Shown piece after piece: positions 48,620 through 57,330 of a stretch of 64,000 nucleotides of DNA. Each line of letters starts with the position of its first letter. The first letter of the stretch is position 1. The notes below the pieces were generated by a model. It saw only the letters and a program-made list of their open reading frames with translations, had not been told where the DNA came from and made no database searches. The position numbers were made by a program, and so were the translations under genes. The DNA comes from Lewinellaceae bacterium (GTDB lineage Bacteria > Bacteroidota > Bacteroidia > Chitinophagales > Saprospiraceae), in assembly GCA_016712415.1 (NCBI GenBank), contig JADJRC010000022.1, positions 1 through 64,000 of the forward strand. Reading direction: 5' to 3'.

Positions 48620-50848
48620 ATGGCAAAATCCGGCAAACATAACCCCCGATCAAAAGATAATAACGCATCGCGCAACAAACAGGCCGCGACACAGGCTCCT
48701 CCTGCGCCTCCCAAAGACTACCTGACGCGTCCTGCCGCGACCACAGATTCAGACCCGCTCCTGCGCAAAGTATTCCTTGGTATTGCGGCACTGGGCCTCG
48801 TTGTGCTGGTGGCGTTGTCCTTTGGCTCCGGCATCAACGCCGACGACAAGTTCCAGGTAGACTATTCGCAAAAACTGGTCAGTTATTACAGCAGTTTTGG
48901 AAAGGACACTGCTGCCTTGTTTATCCCGGACGGCAACATGCACCTCTACGGCGGGTTTTTCGAGGTTGCGACGGGTTTTGCCAATAAAATGCTGGGCTAT
49001 AACCCCGAACAGTTGGCCTACCACAACGTCCGGCATGCCTCGAGTGCCATTTTGGGATGGGTAGCCATACTCTGTGCGGGATTGTTCGCCAGCCTGTTCG
49101 CCGGCTGGCGGGCGGGTATCCTGACCTTAGTTATGATGTTGTTGTCGCCGCGTTTCGTCGGCGACTCCATGATGAATCCGAAGGATATTCCGTTTGCAGC
49201 GGGGTATATGATGGCCATTTACAATATGGCAGCCGTGCTGGAACGCATGCCCGCGCCGCGCCGCTGGAATATTGCGGGGCTCGTTGCCGGGCTGGCAATG
49301 GCACTTGGAATACGCGCAGGCGGTCTGCTGCCTTTTGCCATGCTGTTCCTGTTTGCAGGGCTGCATTTTTTGCTCAAAAACGGCGGCCTGTCGGCTTTTT
49401 CCAACCTCGCCGCTCTGAAGAAATACACCCTGGTTGTCGTTGGTACGGCGGTTGCCGGCTATGCACTGGCCCTGTTTTTCTGGCCCTTTGCCCTGCAAAA
49501 GCCCCTGGACAACCCGTTTGTTGCGCTGTCAAAATTCTCCGTTCTGGAAGTAAGGATTCGCGTATTGTACGAAGGCTTGAACATCATGTCGGACAAAACG
49601 CCCTGGCACTATCCGGTCAAATGGATGCTCTACACCATCCCGCTGGCCGCCCTGGCGGGTTTTGCGGGCAGCCTGCTCTGGTTGTTCCGGCTGCTCGGGC
49701 GTTACAATCCCTTGTGGGTGATGCTGACGCTGTTTGCCGCTGTTTTCCCCGTTTTTTACGTGATTTATAAAAACTCGGTCATCCACGACGGCTGGCGCCA
49801 CCTGACTTTTGCCTATCCGCCCCTCTGCGTTGCAGCAGCCTTGTTCTGGAATGAACTGGCCAATGCCTTTTCAGGAAAAAAATATGTTCAATGGGCTGTT
49901 TACGGTGTTGTCGGTCTGCTGCTGGCCGATGCAGGCGCCTTCATTGCTGCCAATCCGAAATTTCCCTATGTCTATTTCAATCCGGTTGAAGGTGGTACAA
50001 AAGGCGCCTACGGCAAATTCGAGACAGATTACTGGGGCGTAAGCGTGCGACAGGGCATCGAGTGGATGGAGCAACAGGGTATTCTGAAACAGGATATGCC
50101 GGAGCAAGTCGTGATCGCCACCAATATGTATTACTCGGCCAAAGAACTGACGGCCAAATACGGGGATAAGGTCAAACTGAAATACATCAAATGGGAGAAG
50201 CGCTGCGACGACGCCTGGGATTATGCCTTGTACCCGACGCGTTTCCTCGACGGCGCCACGCTGCAAAAGGGTAAATGGCCGCCGGCCAACGCCGTACACG
50301 TCGTAAAGGCTGGAGGCGCGCCGATACTGGCTGTGCTGAAAGATACCGGCAAAAACTGCTCCCTCGGTATGGCGGCGGCCAAGGTCGGCGACTGGCCAAC
50401 CGCGATTGAAAAGCTGAAGGCCGAAGTAGCCAATGTGCCGGATAACGATGCCGCGTGGTCGGCGCTGGGGCAGGTCTACCTCAATGTTGACAGCCTCGAA
50501 CTGGGTAAGGCCGCAGCCGAAAAGGCGCTGGCGATCAGTCCCGACGATTCCCAGGCCAACAACCTGATCGGTATGTACTGGCTTTACAAGGACGAAACGG
50601 CGAAGGCGAAAGAGCAGTTTGAATACTCTATCCGCCGCGACGCTTCCAATCCCGCAGCCTGGTACTACCTCGCCCTGATCGCCCGAAGCCAGGGCGATAA
50701 CCAGACCGCACTCAACAACCTGATGTCGGCCATCAAGGCAGCACCCAACTTCAGGCAGGCATATGAATTGTCCGCCCAGATATATGAATCGGTAGGCGAT
50801 CCCCAAAGGGCGCAACAATTCCGTGCCGCTTTGGGGCAAATTAAATAA
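48620..50848 (+). CDS. Polytopic membrane glycosyltransferase-like (GT39/GT-C type) protein with C-terminal TPR repeats
   Basis: The 742-residue product has a disordered basic N-terminus (about 1-48) and then roughly 8-10 transmembrane helices between residues about 48 and 465. The loop after the first helix contains DDKFQVDYSQKL, and a conserved-looking segment reads SPRFVGDSMMNPKDIPFA. These features resemble the GT-C/protein O-mannosyltransferase-like family that uses polyprenyl-phosphate sugars. Residues about 465-600 are soluble (WGVSVRQGIEWMEQQGILK). From about 600 to the end there are three to four TPR repeats (AAWSALGQVYLNVDSLELGK; AWYYLALIARSQGDNQTAL). The combination suggests transfer of a sugar to a surface protein or glycan, with TPRs for partner binding. 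The exact substrate cannot be told. It lies in the same orientation as the sigma factor and methyltransferase genes. Confidence 0.7.
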   Translation: MAKSGKHNPRSKDNNASRNKQAATQAPPAPPKDYLTRPAATTDSDPLLRKVFLGIAALGLVVLVALSFGSGINADDKFQVDYSQKLVSYYSSFGKDTAALFIPDGNMHLYGGFFEVATGFANKMLGYNPEQLAYHNVRHASSAILGWVAILCAGLFASLFAGWRAGILTLVMMLLSPRFVGDSMMNPKDIPFAAGYMMAIYNMAAVLERMPAPRRWNIAGLVAGLAMALGIRAGGLLPFAMLFLFAGLHFLLKNGGLSAFSNLAALKKYTLVVVGTAVAGYALALFFWPFALQKPLDNPFVALSKFSVLEVRIRVLYEGLNIMSDKTPWHYPVKWMLYTIPLAALAGFAGSLLWLFRLLGRYNPLWVMLTLFAAVFPVFYVIYKNSVIHDGWRHLTFAYPPLCVAAALFWNELANAFSGKKYVQWAVYGVVGLLLADAGAFIAANPKFPYVYFNPVEGGTKGAYGKFETDYWGVSVRQGIEWMEQQGILKQDMPEQVVIATNMYYSAKELTAKYGDKVKLKYIKWEKRCDDAWDYALYPTRFLDGATLQKGKWPPANAVHVVKAGGAPILAVLKDTGKNCSLGMAAAKVGDWPTAIEKLKAEVANVPDNDAAWSALGQVYLNVDSLELGKAAAEKALAISPDDSQANNLIGMYWLYKDETAKAKEQFEYSIRRDASNPAAWYYLALIARSQGDNQTALNNLMSAIKAAPNFRQAYELSAQIYESVGDPQRAQQFRAALGQIK

Positions 50849-50906
50849 GATGGTTGTCGTTTGAGGCGCGCATCGCTTCAAACGACAACCGCCAAACTAT
50901 AAAACA

Positions 50907-51734
50907 TTGAATTTCAAATTTTTATTCCCAACCTTCCGCAACCGCTACCTGTTTGTCCGCAAGCGCTTGCAGCGATACTTCGGCGATAAGAATCGACTAC
51001 CTTCCGCCGTCAAAGGCCTGAACCTCGGTACCGGCGAGGGCGATTACGACCGCATGGTCGCCGCCTATTGCTCGGAACTGACCGGCTGCGACGTGAATGA
51101 AGAGGACCTCGTGCATGCGCGCCACCTGAACAAAGGCGTGATGAACCTCCACTACGAAACGAACGACGTCCTGGCGCTGACCTATGCCGATAATACCTTT
51201 GATCTCTTGGTCAGTTGCGAGGTGATCGAACACGTGGGGAAACCGGACCTGATGATCCGCGAAATGTACCGGGTGATGAAGCCGGGCGGTATCGCGATCA
51301 TGACCTTCCCCAGCCGGGAGTTTCCCATTACCTACGATCCGGTGAACCGCATCTGGCAATTCACACGCAGCGAAAGCAGTCGGGAATACGCCATATCACA
51401 GGGCGCCTACGCTTTCGGTCACGAGTACCTGATCGGCTCGGCAGATTTTAAAAAATGGGCCGCCGAAGCGGGATTTGAAATCGTTGAATTTCAGGGACTT
51501 AGCCGGCACCTGGTCGGCCTGCTGGAAGTGTACTGGACAGGGATTGCACAAAGTATTTTCAAGAAAAATGCCCGCAACGTGACGGCGGATACCGATGGCG
51601 GACTCAAGATGCGGCCCGCATCGACAAAAGAGCCGGCGCTGGTTGTGGTCACAGACTTTATCTTGTGGCTCGATAAGCTGTTGTTCGGGTGGACGGGCAG
51701 GAGTGTGGGAAAGGGTGTGGTGTTGCGCAAGTAA
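50907..51734 (+). CDS. Class I SAM-dependent methyltransferase
   Basis: The start is a TTG codon at 50907 (MNFKFLFPTFRNRYLFV); no ATG lies in a better position. The SAM-binding motif I is LNLGTGEGDYD (about residues 38-48), followed by GCDVNEEDL. Motif II/post-II is NTFDLLVSCEVIEHVGKPDL, then MKPGGIAIMTFPS. This is the layout of UbiE/type-11 methyltransferases that act on small molecules or glycans. It follows the glycosyltransferase-like gene after 58 bases, so a shared glycan pathway is possible. The 275-residue length is normal. Confidence 0.85.
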   Translation: MNFKFLFPTFRNRYLFVRKRLQRYFGDKNRLPSAVKGLNLGTGEGDYDRMVAAYCSELTGCDVNEEDLVHARHLNKGVMNLHYETNDVLALTYADNTFDLLVSCEVIEHVGKPDLMIREMYRVMKPGGIAIMTFPSREFPITYDPVNRIWQFTRSESSREYAISQGAYAFGHEYLIGSADFKKWAAEAGFEIVEFQGLSRHLVGLLEVYWTGIAQSIFKKNARNVTADTDGGLKMRPASTKEPALVVVTDFILWLDKLLFGWTGRSVGKGVVLRK

Positions 51735-51742
51735 GTGTGCTG

Positions 51743-51843
51743 TTTCCCGCAGATTTCCGCAGAAAAAATACGCTGATTTGCGCGGATTAACCATCTCAAT
51801 TCTGCGAAAATCTGCGATTTTTTCTGCGGAAATCTGCGGGAAA
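51743..51843. repeat. Inverted repeat related to the 26729-26880 element
   Basis: A perfect 27-bp inverted repeat (51743-51769 with 51817-51843) begins TTTCCCGCAGATTTCCGCAG and continues into A6. It differs from the inner arm of the element at 26749-26774 at a single position (TTT for TTA) plus one extra terminal base. The loop again contains CTGCGAAAATCTGCGA. It lies 9 bases after the methyltransferase stop codon. Confidence 0.9.
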
Positions 51844-51897
51844 TAAAAATCCCGCGAGTATCTACCCTTCCACCGGAAATGACCATAAAAGCATTAC

Positions 51898-53439
51898 ATG
51901 GATAATAAATTACACATCCTTCAATCCAAACTGGCCGAGGCCAAACTCGGCGGCGGCCAGCAGCGCATTGATGCGCAGCACAAAAAAGGCAAACTCACGG
52001 CCCGCGAACGCGTGCATTTCCTGCTCGACGAAGATTCCTTTGAGGAGATCGGCGCCCTGGTTACCCACCGAAGCACCGACTTCGGCATGGCGGAGCAACA
52101 ATACCTCGGCGATGGTGTGGTGACCGGCTACGGCACGGTCGGCGGCCGGTTGGTGTATGTGTTTGCCCAGGATTTTACGGTATTCGGCGGCTCCCTGTCG
52201 GAGACGCACGCAGAGAAGATTTGCAAGGTAATGGACCTGGCCATGAAAAACGGCGCGCCGCTGGTCGGGCTCAACGACTCCGGTGGCGCGCGCATACAGG
52301 AAGGTGTGAACTCGCTGGGCGGGTACGCCGATATTTTTTACCGCAATGTGCAGGCCAGCGGCGTGATTCCGCAGATATCTGCCATACTCGGCCCGTGCGC
52401 AGGCGGGGCGGTGTACAGCCCGGCCATGACCGATTTTATCCTCATGGTGGAAGGCAGTTCCTATATGTTCGTGACCGGCCCGAACGTGGTAAAAACCGTT
52501 ACAAATGAAGAAGTTACCTCCGAAGAACTCGGCGGCGCCGGCACCCACGCCACCAAATCCGGCGTGACCCACCTGGTGGCGGCCAACGACGTGGATTGCA
52601 TCGACAAGATCAAGCGCTTGCTGTCGTATATGCCGCAGAACTGTGAAGACAAGGCGCCTTTGTTGCCCTATACCATCGGTGAGGAGTTCCGCGACGAGCT
52701 GAGCACAATCGTGCCTGAAAATGCCAACCAGCCCTACGATATCAAGGATGTCATTGCCGGTATTGCCGATGCAGATTCCTTTTTTGAAATACACGAAAAC
52801 TACGCAGAGAACATCGTCGTCGGATTTGCCCGCCTGGCAGGCCGCAGCATCGGCATCGTAGCCAATCAACCCGTAAACCTGGCTGGCGTGCTCGACGTCA
52901 ATTCCTCCAAAAAAGCCGCCCGCTTCGTGCGCTTTTGCGACTGCTTCAACATCCCGCTGCTGGTGCTGGAAGACGTGCCCGGTTTCCTGCCCGGCACCGA
53001 CCAGGAGTGGAACGCCATCATCACCAACGGCGCAAAACTGCTGTACGCTTTCAGCGAAGCCACCGTGCCGCGTATCACCGTCATTACCCGCAAAGCCTAT
53101 GGCGGCGCTTATGACGTGATGAACTCCAAACACATCGGCGCCGACATGAACTTTGCCTGGCCCTCTGCCGAGATCGCCGTTATGGGCGCCAAGGGGGCTT
53201 CGGAGATCATATTTAAAAAAGAAATCGATGCTGCCGACGACCCTGCGGCAAAACTCGCCGAAAAAGAACGCGAGTATGCCGACACATTCGCCAACCCTTA
53301 CCGGGCTGCCGCACGCGGGTTTATCGATGAAGTCATCCACCCCCGCGAAACCCGGCGCAAACTCATCAAGGCATTTGCGATGCTGGAGCACAAGGTGGTG
53401 CATCGGCCGAGACGGAAGCATGGGAATGTGCCGCTGTGA
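51898..53439 (+). CDS. pccB: Acyl-CoA carboxylase carboxyltransferase subunit (propionyl-CoA carboxylase beta-like)
   Basis: The 513-residue product is a biotin-dependent carboxyltransferase of the crotonase-like fold. It moves carboxyl from biotin to an acyl-CoA, probably propionyl-CoA to give methylmalonyl-CoA, in the cytoplasm. Family motifs are ARERVHFLLDEDSFEEIGAL, then VTGYGTVGGR, then NDSGGARIQEGVNSLGGYAD with GPCAGGAVYSPAMTDF (acyl-CoA oxyanion site). In the second half GFLPGTDQEW, RKAYGGAYDVM and AWPSAEIAVMG are seen. The closest alternative is the alpha subunit of methylmalonyl-CoA decarboxylase (MmdA), which shares this fold. No biotin carboxylase gene is adjacent. Its 3' end overlaps the convergent DUF2971 gene by 74 bases. 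Confidence 0.9.
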   Translation: MDNKLHILQSKLAEAKLGGGQQRIDAQHKKGKLTARERVHFLLDEDSFEEIGALVTHRSTDFGMAEQQYLGDGVVTGYGTVGGRLVYVFAQDFTVFGGSLSETHAEKICKVMDLAMKNGAPLVGLNDSGGARIQEGVNSLGGYADIFYRNVQASGVIPQISAILGPCAGGAVYSPAMTDFILMVEGSSYMFVTGPNVVKTVTNEEVTSEELGGAGTHATKSGVTHLVAANDVDCIDKIKRLLSYMPQNCEDKAPLLPYTIGEEFRDELSTIVPENANQPYDIKDVIAGIADADSFFEIHENYAENIVVGFARLAGRSIGIVANQPVNLAGVLDVNSSKKAARFVRFCDCFNIPLLVLEDVPGFLPGTDQEWNAIITNGAKLLYAFSEATVPRITVITRKAYGGAYDVMNSKHIGADMNFAWPSAEIAVMGAKGASEIIFKKEIDAADDPAAKLAEKEREYADTFANPYRAAARGFIDEVIHPRETRRKLIKAFAMLEHKVVHRPRRKHGNVPL

Positions 53440-54268
53440 GTTCAATGGCACCGGTGCAAAGGGGGTATCTTAAGCCTAATTTTTTAGCCACTATGTAGGG
53501 GGTGTAATTCACCTTTTCAAACTTTACTTTAAAAAGTTCATTGCTCCTTGTTCCTCTATATAATTCGACACTGGGGTTTTGCCCTCCTATAATAAGTGCG
53601 ATTATTTCAAGACATTCTTGCTCAATATCTGGGCCAAAATAAATGGCAGTAAGCGCTTCGGGAAGGTATGTGTATAGTGTGCCGGCTTGCTTATGAAATA
53701 TTCTCCATTCTTTCTCATATGCCCATGACTTGGATTTTGAACAGAACAGGCTAAAGAATTGATTATCAATTTCATTCATTATAAATGGCAACGGATTAAT
53801 TTTGGGCATATGCTCCAAATATTCTACTTTTTTCGCCTTGGTAAATGGTTCGTATTGGGTATTAAATTCTAAGCAAAACCCTTTGTATCTTCCCCCGTAG
53901 TGGGACCACATCAAAAGGTCGTCTTTGCTTTCTGAAAAACAAGTAATCCCACACTCAGATATGAAGTTATTCTTTTCGGTATCTATCACATTAGATACAA
54001 TTCTATTTAGTTTTTCTCTAAGTTTCTGATTGTTCAAACGCGCTAATTCCTCTTTCATCGCAGCTGGAGTTTCTTCTCTATTAAGAAAGTATCCCTTTAG
54101 AATTTCCAATTGCTCGTTGGATAATTCTTGTATTTCAGCCGTTATTGCACAGTCATACGGGTCATTGAAATTTTTGGGGCTTGAAAAATAGAGCGATTGT
54201 CTTTTGAGGTTACTAAGAGTCAACTCTGTGAAGGGTTCGTATTTGTAAAGATTTTTTGGTATATCCAT
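53366..54268 (-). CDS. DUF2971 family protein
   Basis: I chose ATG at 54268 (MDIPKNLYKYEPF); an upstream TTG at 54274 is the alternative. DUF2971 features are YKYEPF near the start, FNDPYDC at about residue 35, GITCFSESKDDLLMWSHYGG, GFCLEFN and AYEKEWRIF. The biochemical role is unknown. The last 30 or so residues are written over the complement of pccB and have a low-complexity look. A one-base change in the T6 run at 53480-53485 would end the protein near VAKN instead, so the 3' end may be extended by an error. It follows the Uma2-like gene by about 95 bases on the same strand. Base composition is clearly more AT-rich than pccB, which suggests acquisition from elsewhere. Confidence 0.8.
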   Translation of the reverse strand: MDIPKNLYKYEPFTELTLSNLKRQSLYFSSPKNFNDPYDCAITAEIQELSNEQLEILKGYFLNREETPAAMKEELARLNNQKLREKLNRIVSNVIDTEKNNFISECGITCFSESKDDLLMWSHYGGRYKGFCLEFNTQYEPFTKAKKVEYLEHMPKINPLPFIMNEIDNQFFSLFCSKSKSWAYEKEWRIFHKQAGTLYTYLPEALTAIYFGPDIEQECLEIIALIIGGQNPSVELYRGTRSNELFKVKFEKVNYTPYIVAKKLGLRYPLCTGAIELTAAHSHASVSADAPPCAPASQMP

Positions 54269-54362
54269 TTTCAATTATAAGTCTTTTAAAAGAAGGGCAG
54301 GTCACTTCCTCCTACATCGAGACTATCCGATGCAGACCTGTCGCATGGATAATGTCTGCTCT

Positions 54363-55010
54363 TCAAATTCCAAGCACTTCCGCCATTTGCATCTCCAGTC
54401 CAGGCATTACTAACCCGCCGGATAAAGTATCTTCAAAAAGGACGGTCTGGGTATCACCATCGGGAGTATAAACATAGGTACAGCGGTTCTGTGGATCTAC
54501 CAGCCATCCAAGTCGGCAGCCACAGTTCATGTATTCATCCATTTTTTGGCGGAGCCCGGTCAAACTTTGCTCCTCTGATCGGAGCTCAAGCACAAAATCA
54601 GGTGCAATAGGGGCGAATCTTCGTTTTAACTTCATAGGCACTGCTTTCCATCGTTCCTTACTAATCCACGCAGTATCAGGAGAGCGTTCCGCTCCATTAG
54701 GGAGTTTGAAACCGGTTGATGAATCAAAGGTCTCTCCCAATTTGGTTTTTTTATTCCAGATACCAATATCGATGTGAATTTTGGAATTGTACCTACCGGT
54801 TTCGCTTGTTGTAGGAGGCATAACCGTAATCTTTCCGTCAGCGTTTCGTTCGATACGCAAATTAGGATTTTCAGCGCAAAAAGCGAAGAATTCGTCATCA
54901 CCCATACCATTGTCATCCAGCAGGAGAGTACTCCGGTGGCGAATTCTCAATCTGATATCTGCAAAATCGGAAACGTTAGCGACCATTTGAATGGTGTTGT
55001 TATATTTCAT
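54363..55010 (-). CDS. Uma2 family (DUF820) endonuclease-like protein
   Basis: The open frame begins at 55088, but its first 26 codons run through a terminator hairpin, so I prefer ATG at 55010 (MKYNNTIQMVANVSDF), giving 215 residues. The PD-(D/E)xK-like core of the Uma2 family is visible: SPDTAWISKERW, then APDFVLELRSEEQSLTGLRQ, then MDEYMNCGCRLGWLVDPQ, followed by a C-terminal VYTPDGDTQTV. Uma2 proteins are abundant in Bacteroidota and cyanobacteria; a nuclease role is inferred from fold only. It is upstream of the DUF2971 gene and may be transcribed with it. Confidence 0.85.
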   Translation of the reverse strand: MKYNNTIQMVANVSDFADIRLRIRHRSTLLLDDNGMGDDEFFAFCAENPNLRIERNADGKITVMPPTTSETGRYNSKIHIDIGIWNKKTKLGETFDSSTGFKLPNGAERSPDTAWISKERWKAVPMKLKRRFAPIAPDFVLELRSEEQSLTGLRQKMDEYMNCGCRLGWLVDPQNRCTYVYTPDGDTQTVLFEDTLSGGLVMPGLEMQMAEVLGI

Positions 55011-55030
55011 TACAAAAATAAGTAAAAAAG

Positions 55031-55077
55031 ATGTCAAAAGAGACAACCACCCCTCTGATTTTCTCAGGGGTGGTTGT
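55031..55077 (-). terminator. Rho-independent terminator of the haem-motif lipoprotein gene
   Basis: ACAACCACCCCT (55043-55054) pairs perfectly with 55066-55077. On the minus strand the stem is followed by CTCTTTTGAC, 60 bases after the stop codon of the gene at 55137. The hairpin lies upstream of the Uma2-like start at 55010. Confidence 0.8.
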
Positions 55078-55136
55078 TCTTTACCCAATTGTTTACTGAC
55101 GCCATAAGTTACAGTGACAAACCTGTAAAGTCCTTG

Positions 55137-57044
55137 TCAGTGCGTCATCGCAACCGGCCTGAATCGGAGTATTTCGGCCAGGGCAAATACCTTGGAGGTG
55201 AAAACCGGGATACAGGGTTTGTTCACCAGGTCTTCGAGGTCGTCGGCCCTGCGGTTCAGATCGGCAAAGCCGCGAACAGCAGGTGCGCCGCCGAGCGGCC
55301 GGTTGGCGGCATCGGTCACCTGGAAGAGCCCGTCGATCCGCGCGGGGTCTCCGGTCAGGAAGCGCGAGAGCGGGGCCGGTGCGCCGAAGTTGGCAGGCGA
55401 CACGTGGGTAAATCCCGTTTGTGTTTCACCGCCGTGGCAGCCGCTGCAGGTGTTCAGTGAAAACACGTGGCGCTTGTTGTCATCGTTGATAAACGCCGGA
55501 GAGGCTACCGGTCCGGTACCGTTCCAGTGGTGCGGGTGATTGATGGGCGCACCTGTAGGCACACCGACAGGTGGAAACAGGGTATGCGCCTTGGCGCCGA
55601 GGAACGGCTGCCCCATAAACGTCAGCGGTACGGTAGCCGAAGGCGGCGTCGAATTTGCCCAGGCGGCGAGCCGCAACACATCCGGGTTGGCTGTTTTGGC
55701 ATTGTACACAACGGCAGGTTCCTGTTTGACGGTGGTGGGTTGCAGCGCACCGGGCGCGCCGCCCAGGTTGAACTCCCGAAGTTCCCATGGGCCGGCCAGC
55801 GCTATCTCGTTGGTGCGCAACTGATTGAGCGAACTTTGATTGACTTTTGAGGGGTTCGTGCCACAGCGGGTAAACTGGTCGGTAATAGCCTGCAGGGCCG
55901 TGTTGTAGGCGGGAGAGCCGATCGCCATGCCTTTCAGGTCGTACCATGCCTGGGCGTAGGCTTTTATGTCGGCACATTTGCGTTTGTTGATGCCGTATTC
56001 GAATATGACGGTGAACTGGAGGGCCGTGCAGTTGGGTGTAAGGGCACAGAAAACAAAGCGCCCTTCACCGGCATTGTTGGCCTTGGAAAAACCGTAGCCC
56101 GAGCTGCTGCGCAAATCCAGGCGGTTGACAATAGACAGCAGTTTGAACGGTGCAAACCGCATGTCCAGTTGGCCTGCCGGGGCGCCATTGGCTGCGCTTT
56201 TGTTCAGCCAGGGCTGGATGATCTGGTTGTTTATGGTTACCCTGGCCGGTATCGATTCTCCGTTTACGGTTTGGTTGGCCATCCAGGTACTCAGCCAGCG
56301 CAGCACAAAGGCGGATACCTCCGCATCGGTAGCGGGCGTAGCAGGGGCCGTCGAAGCCATTTCGCGCATCAGGGTACCGAACGTCCAGGCGCCGGAAGGG
56401 TTGCCGGCCCCCGTACAGGGATTGAAGGTGCGCGTGGGGTCTTCCACCACACCGACATCAGTGATCATCAGCGAGTGGTTTCTGAGGGCCGGATCGAATG
56501 GTCTCAGGCGTAAAAACAGCTCGGGAGGGAGAATGAAACGTTGGTCAAATCGCAAATCCGAGGTGTCGAAAAGGGAAATATTATCGGTATTGATCACCGT
56601 TCCGGAACGATTGATGAACTGGATAATCTGTTTTTTTGTGTAAACAGTGCTGCGTTGTTCGATCAGGGCCCGGCGCAAGTTGTTTTCATCTTCCTTCAGT
56701 ACGATGGAAAAAACATTGTCGCCGGCTTTGCGGTCGCCGCCCTTGCCGTCGTCGCGCAACACGAGCGTGGTGTCGTTGAGATTGATCGCAAAAGCCCTGC
56801 CGAGCAGGGAATCGGGCGCCATCTCTGCCTCAAAAAGGAAATTGCCGAGATTCGACGGCTTTTCCAGTTTGGTCACAAAGATGTTGCGTACCTCCGGAGG
56901 GTTCGTTTCAAAATCGGGAACAAGTTCAACCTGGGGAGGCAGATCGAACACCTGTTCGTTGTTGCAACCGAAAGCCAGGGCGATGACAGACAGGAACCAG
57001 AGAAGGCTCCATATGCCGGGTCGGGGAAAAAGTTCTTTAGGCAT
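55137..57044 (-). CDS. Large lipoprotein with a single c-type haem motif
   Basis: The 635-residue product has a lipoprotein signal peptide with lipobox LAFGC (Cys27). Residues about 45-150 resemble an Ig-like N-terminal domain (FVTKLEKPSNLGNFLFEAEM). The middle is a family-specific region with LRPFDPALRNHSLMITDV and LSIVNRLDLRSSSGYG, which I cannot name. Near residue 530 there is one CxxCH site (NTCSGCHGGETQTGF), which would bind haem covalently. Such long proteins with a single late CxxCH are seen in Bacteroidota and other environmental bacteria but have no clear function. It may be an electron-transfer or oxidising surface protein. It is monocistronic and followed by its own terminator. Confidence 0.7.
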   Translation of the reverse strand: MPKELFPRPGIWSLLWFLSVIALAFGCNNEQVFDLPPQVELVPDFETNPPEVRNIFVTKLEKPSNLGNFLFEAEMAPDSLLGRAFAINLNDTTLVLRDDGKGGDRKAGDNVFSIVLKEDENNLRRALIEQRSTVYTKKQIIQFINRSGTVINTDNISLFDTSDLRFDQRFILPPELFLRLRPFDPALRNHSLMITDVGVVEDPTRTFNPCTGAGNPSGAWTFGTLMREMASTAPATPATDAEVSAFVLRWLSTWMANQTVNGESIPARVTINNQIIQPWLNKSAANGAPAGQLDMRFAPFKLLSIVNRLDLRSSSGYGFSKANNAGEGRFVFCALTPNCTALQFTVIFEYGINKRKCADIKAYAQAWYDLKGMAIGSPAYNTALQAITDQFTRCGTNPSKVNQSSLNQLRTNEIALAGPWELREFNLGGAPGALQPTTVKQEPAVVYNAKTANPDVLRLAAWANSTPPSATVPLTFMGQPFLGAKAHTLFPPVGVPTGAPINHPHHWNGTGPVASPAFINDDNKRHVFSLNTCSGCHGGETQTGFTHVSPANFGAPAPLSRFLTGDPARIDGLFQVTDAANRPLGGAPAVRGFADLNRRADDLEDLVNKPCIPVFTSKVFALAEILRFRPVAMTH

Positions 57045-57330
57045 TTTGTGTATGGTTTAATGATGAAATGAATCATAACGGGTTGCCCGGTAGCCTCTTC
57101 TGTCAAAGAAGCGCCTTCCGGTGAAAAACACGCCGGGGTTTTCTCGCCTGTTGCGAAAAAGAAGAAAAAGGGTGGGACTCGGTTTTTCAGGAAAGCCATA
57201 TCAGGCATTATTTGAGGCGCCGGTTGACACAGCGGCATACAAAGTTAGCCGCACAAGAAGCCGTATCGGTTGCGGAGACAGTTAATTAAGCGAGTTTTAA
57301 TCCGTTTTTTATCGGATGTTAAGCCACGGA

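Noticed and set aside
51910..53451. 513-codon minus-strand open frame antisense to pccB
   Set aside because: It is a shadow of the well-conserved carboxyltransferase; the translation is His/Gly-rich without domains.
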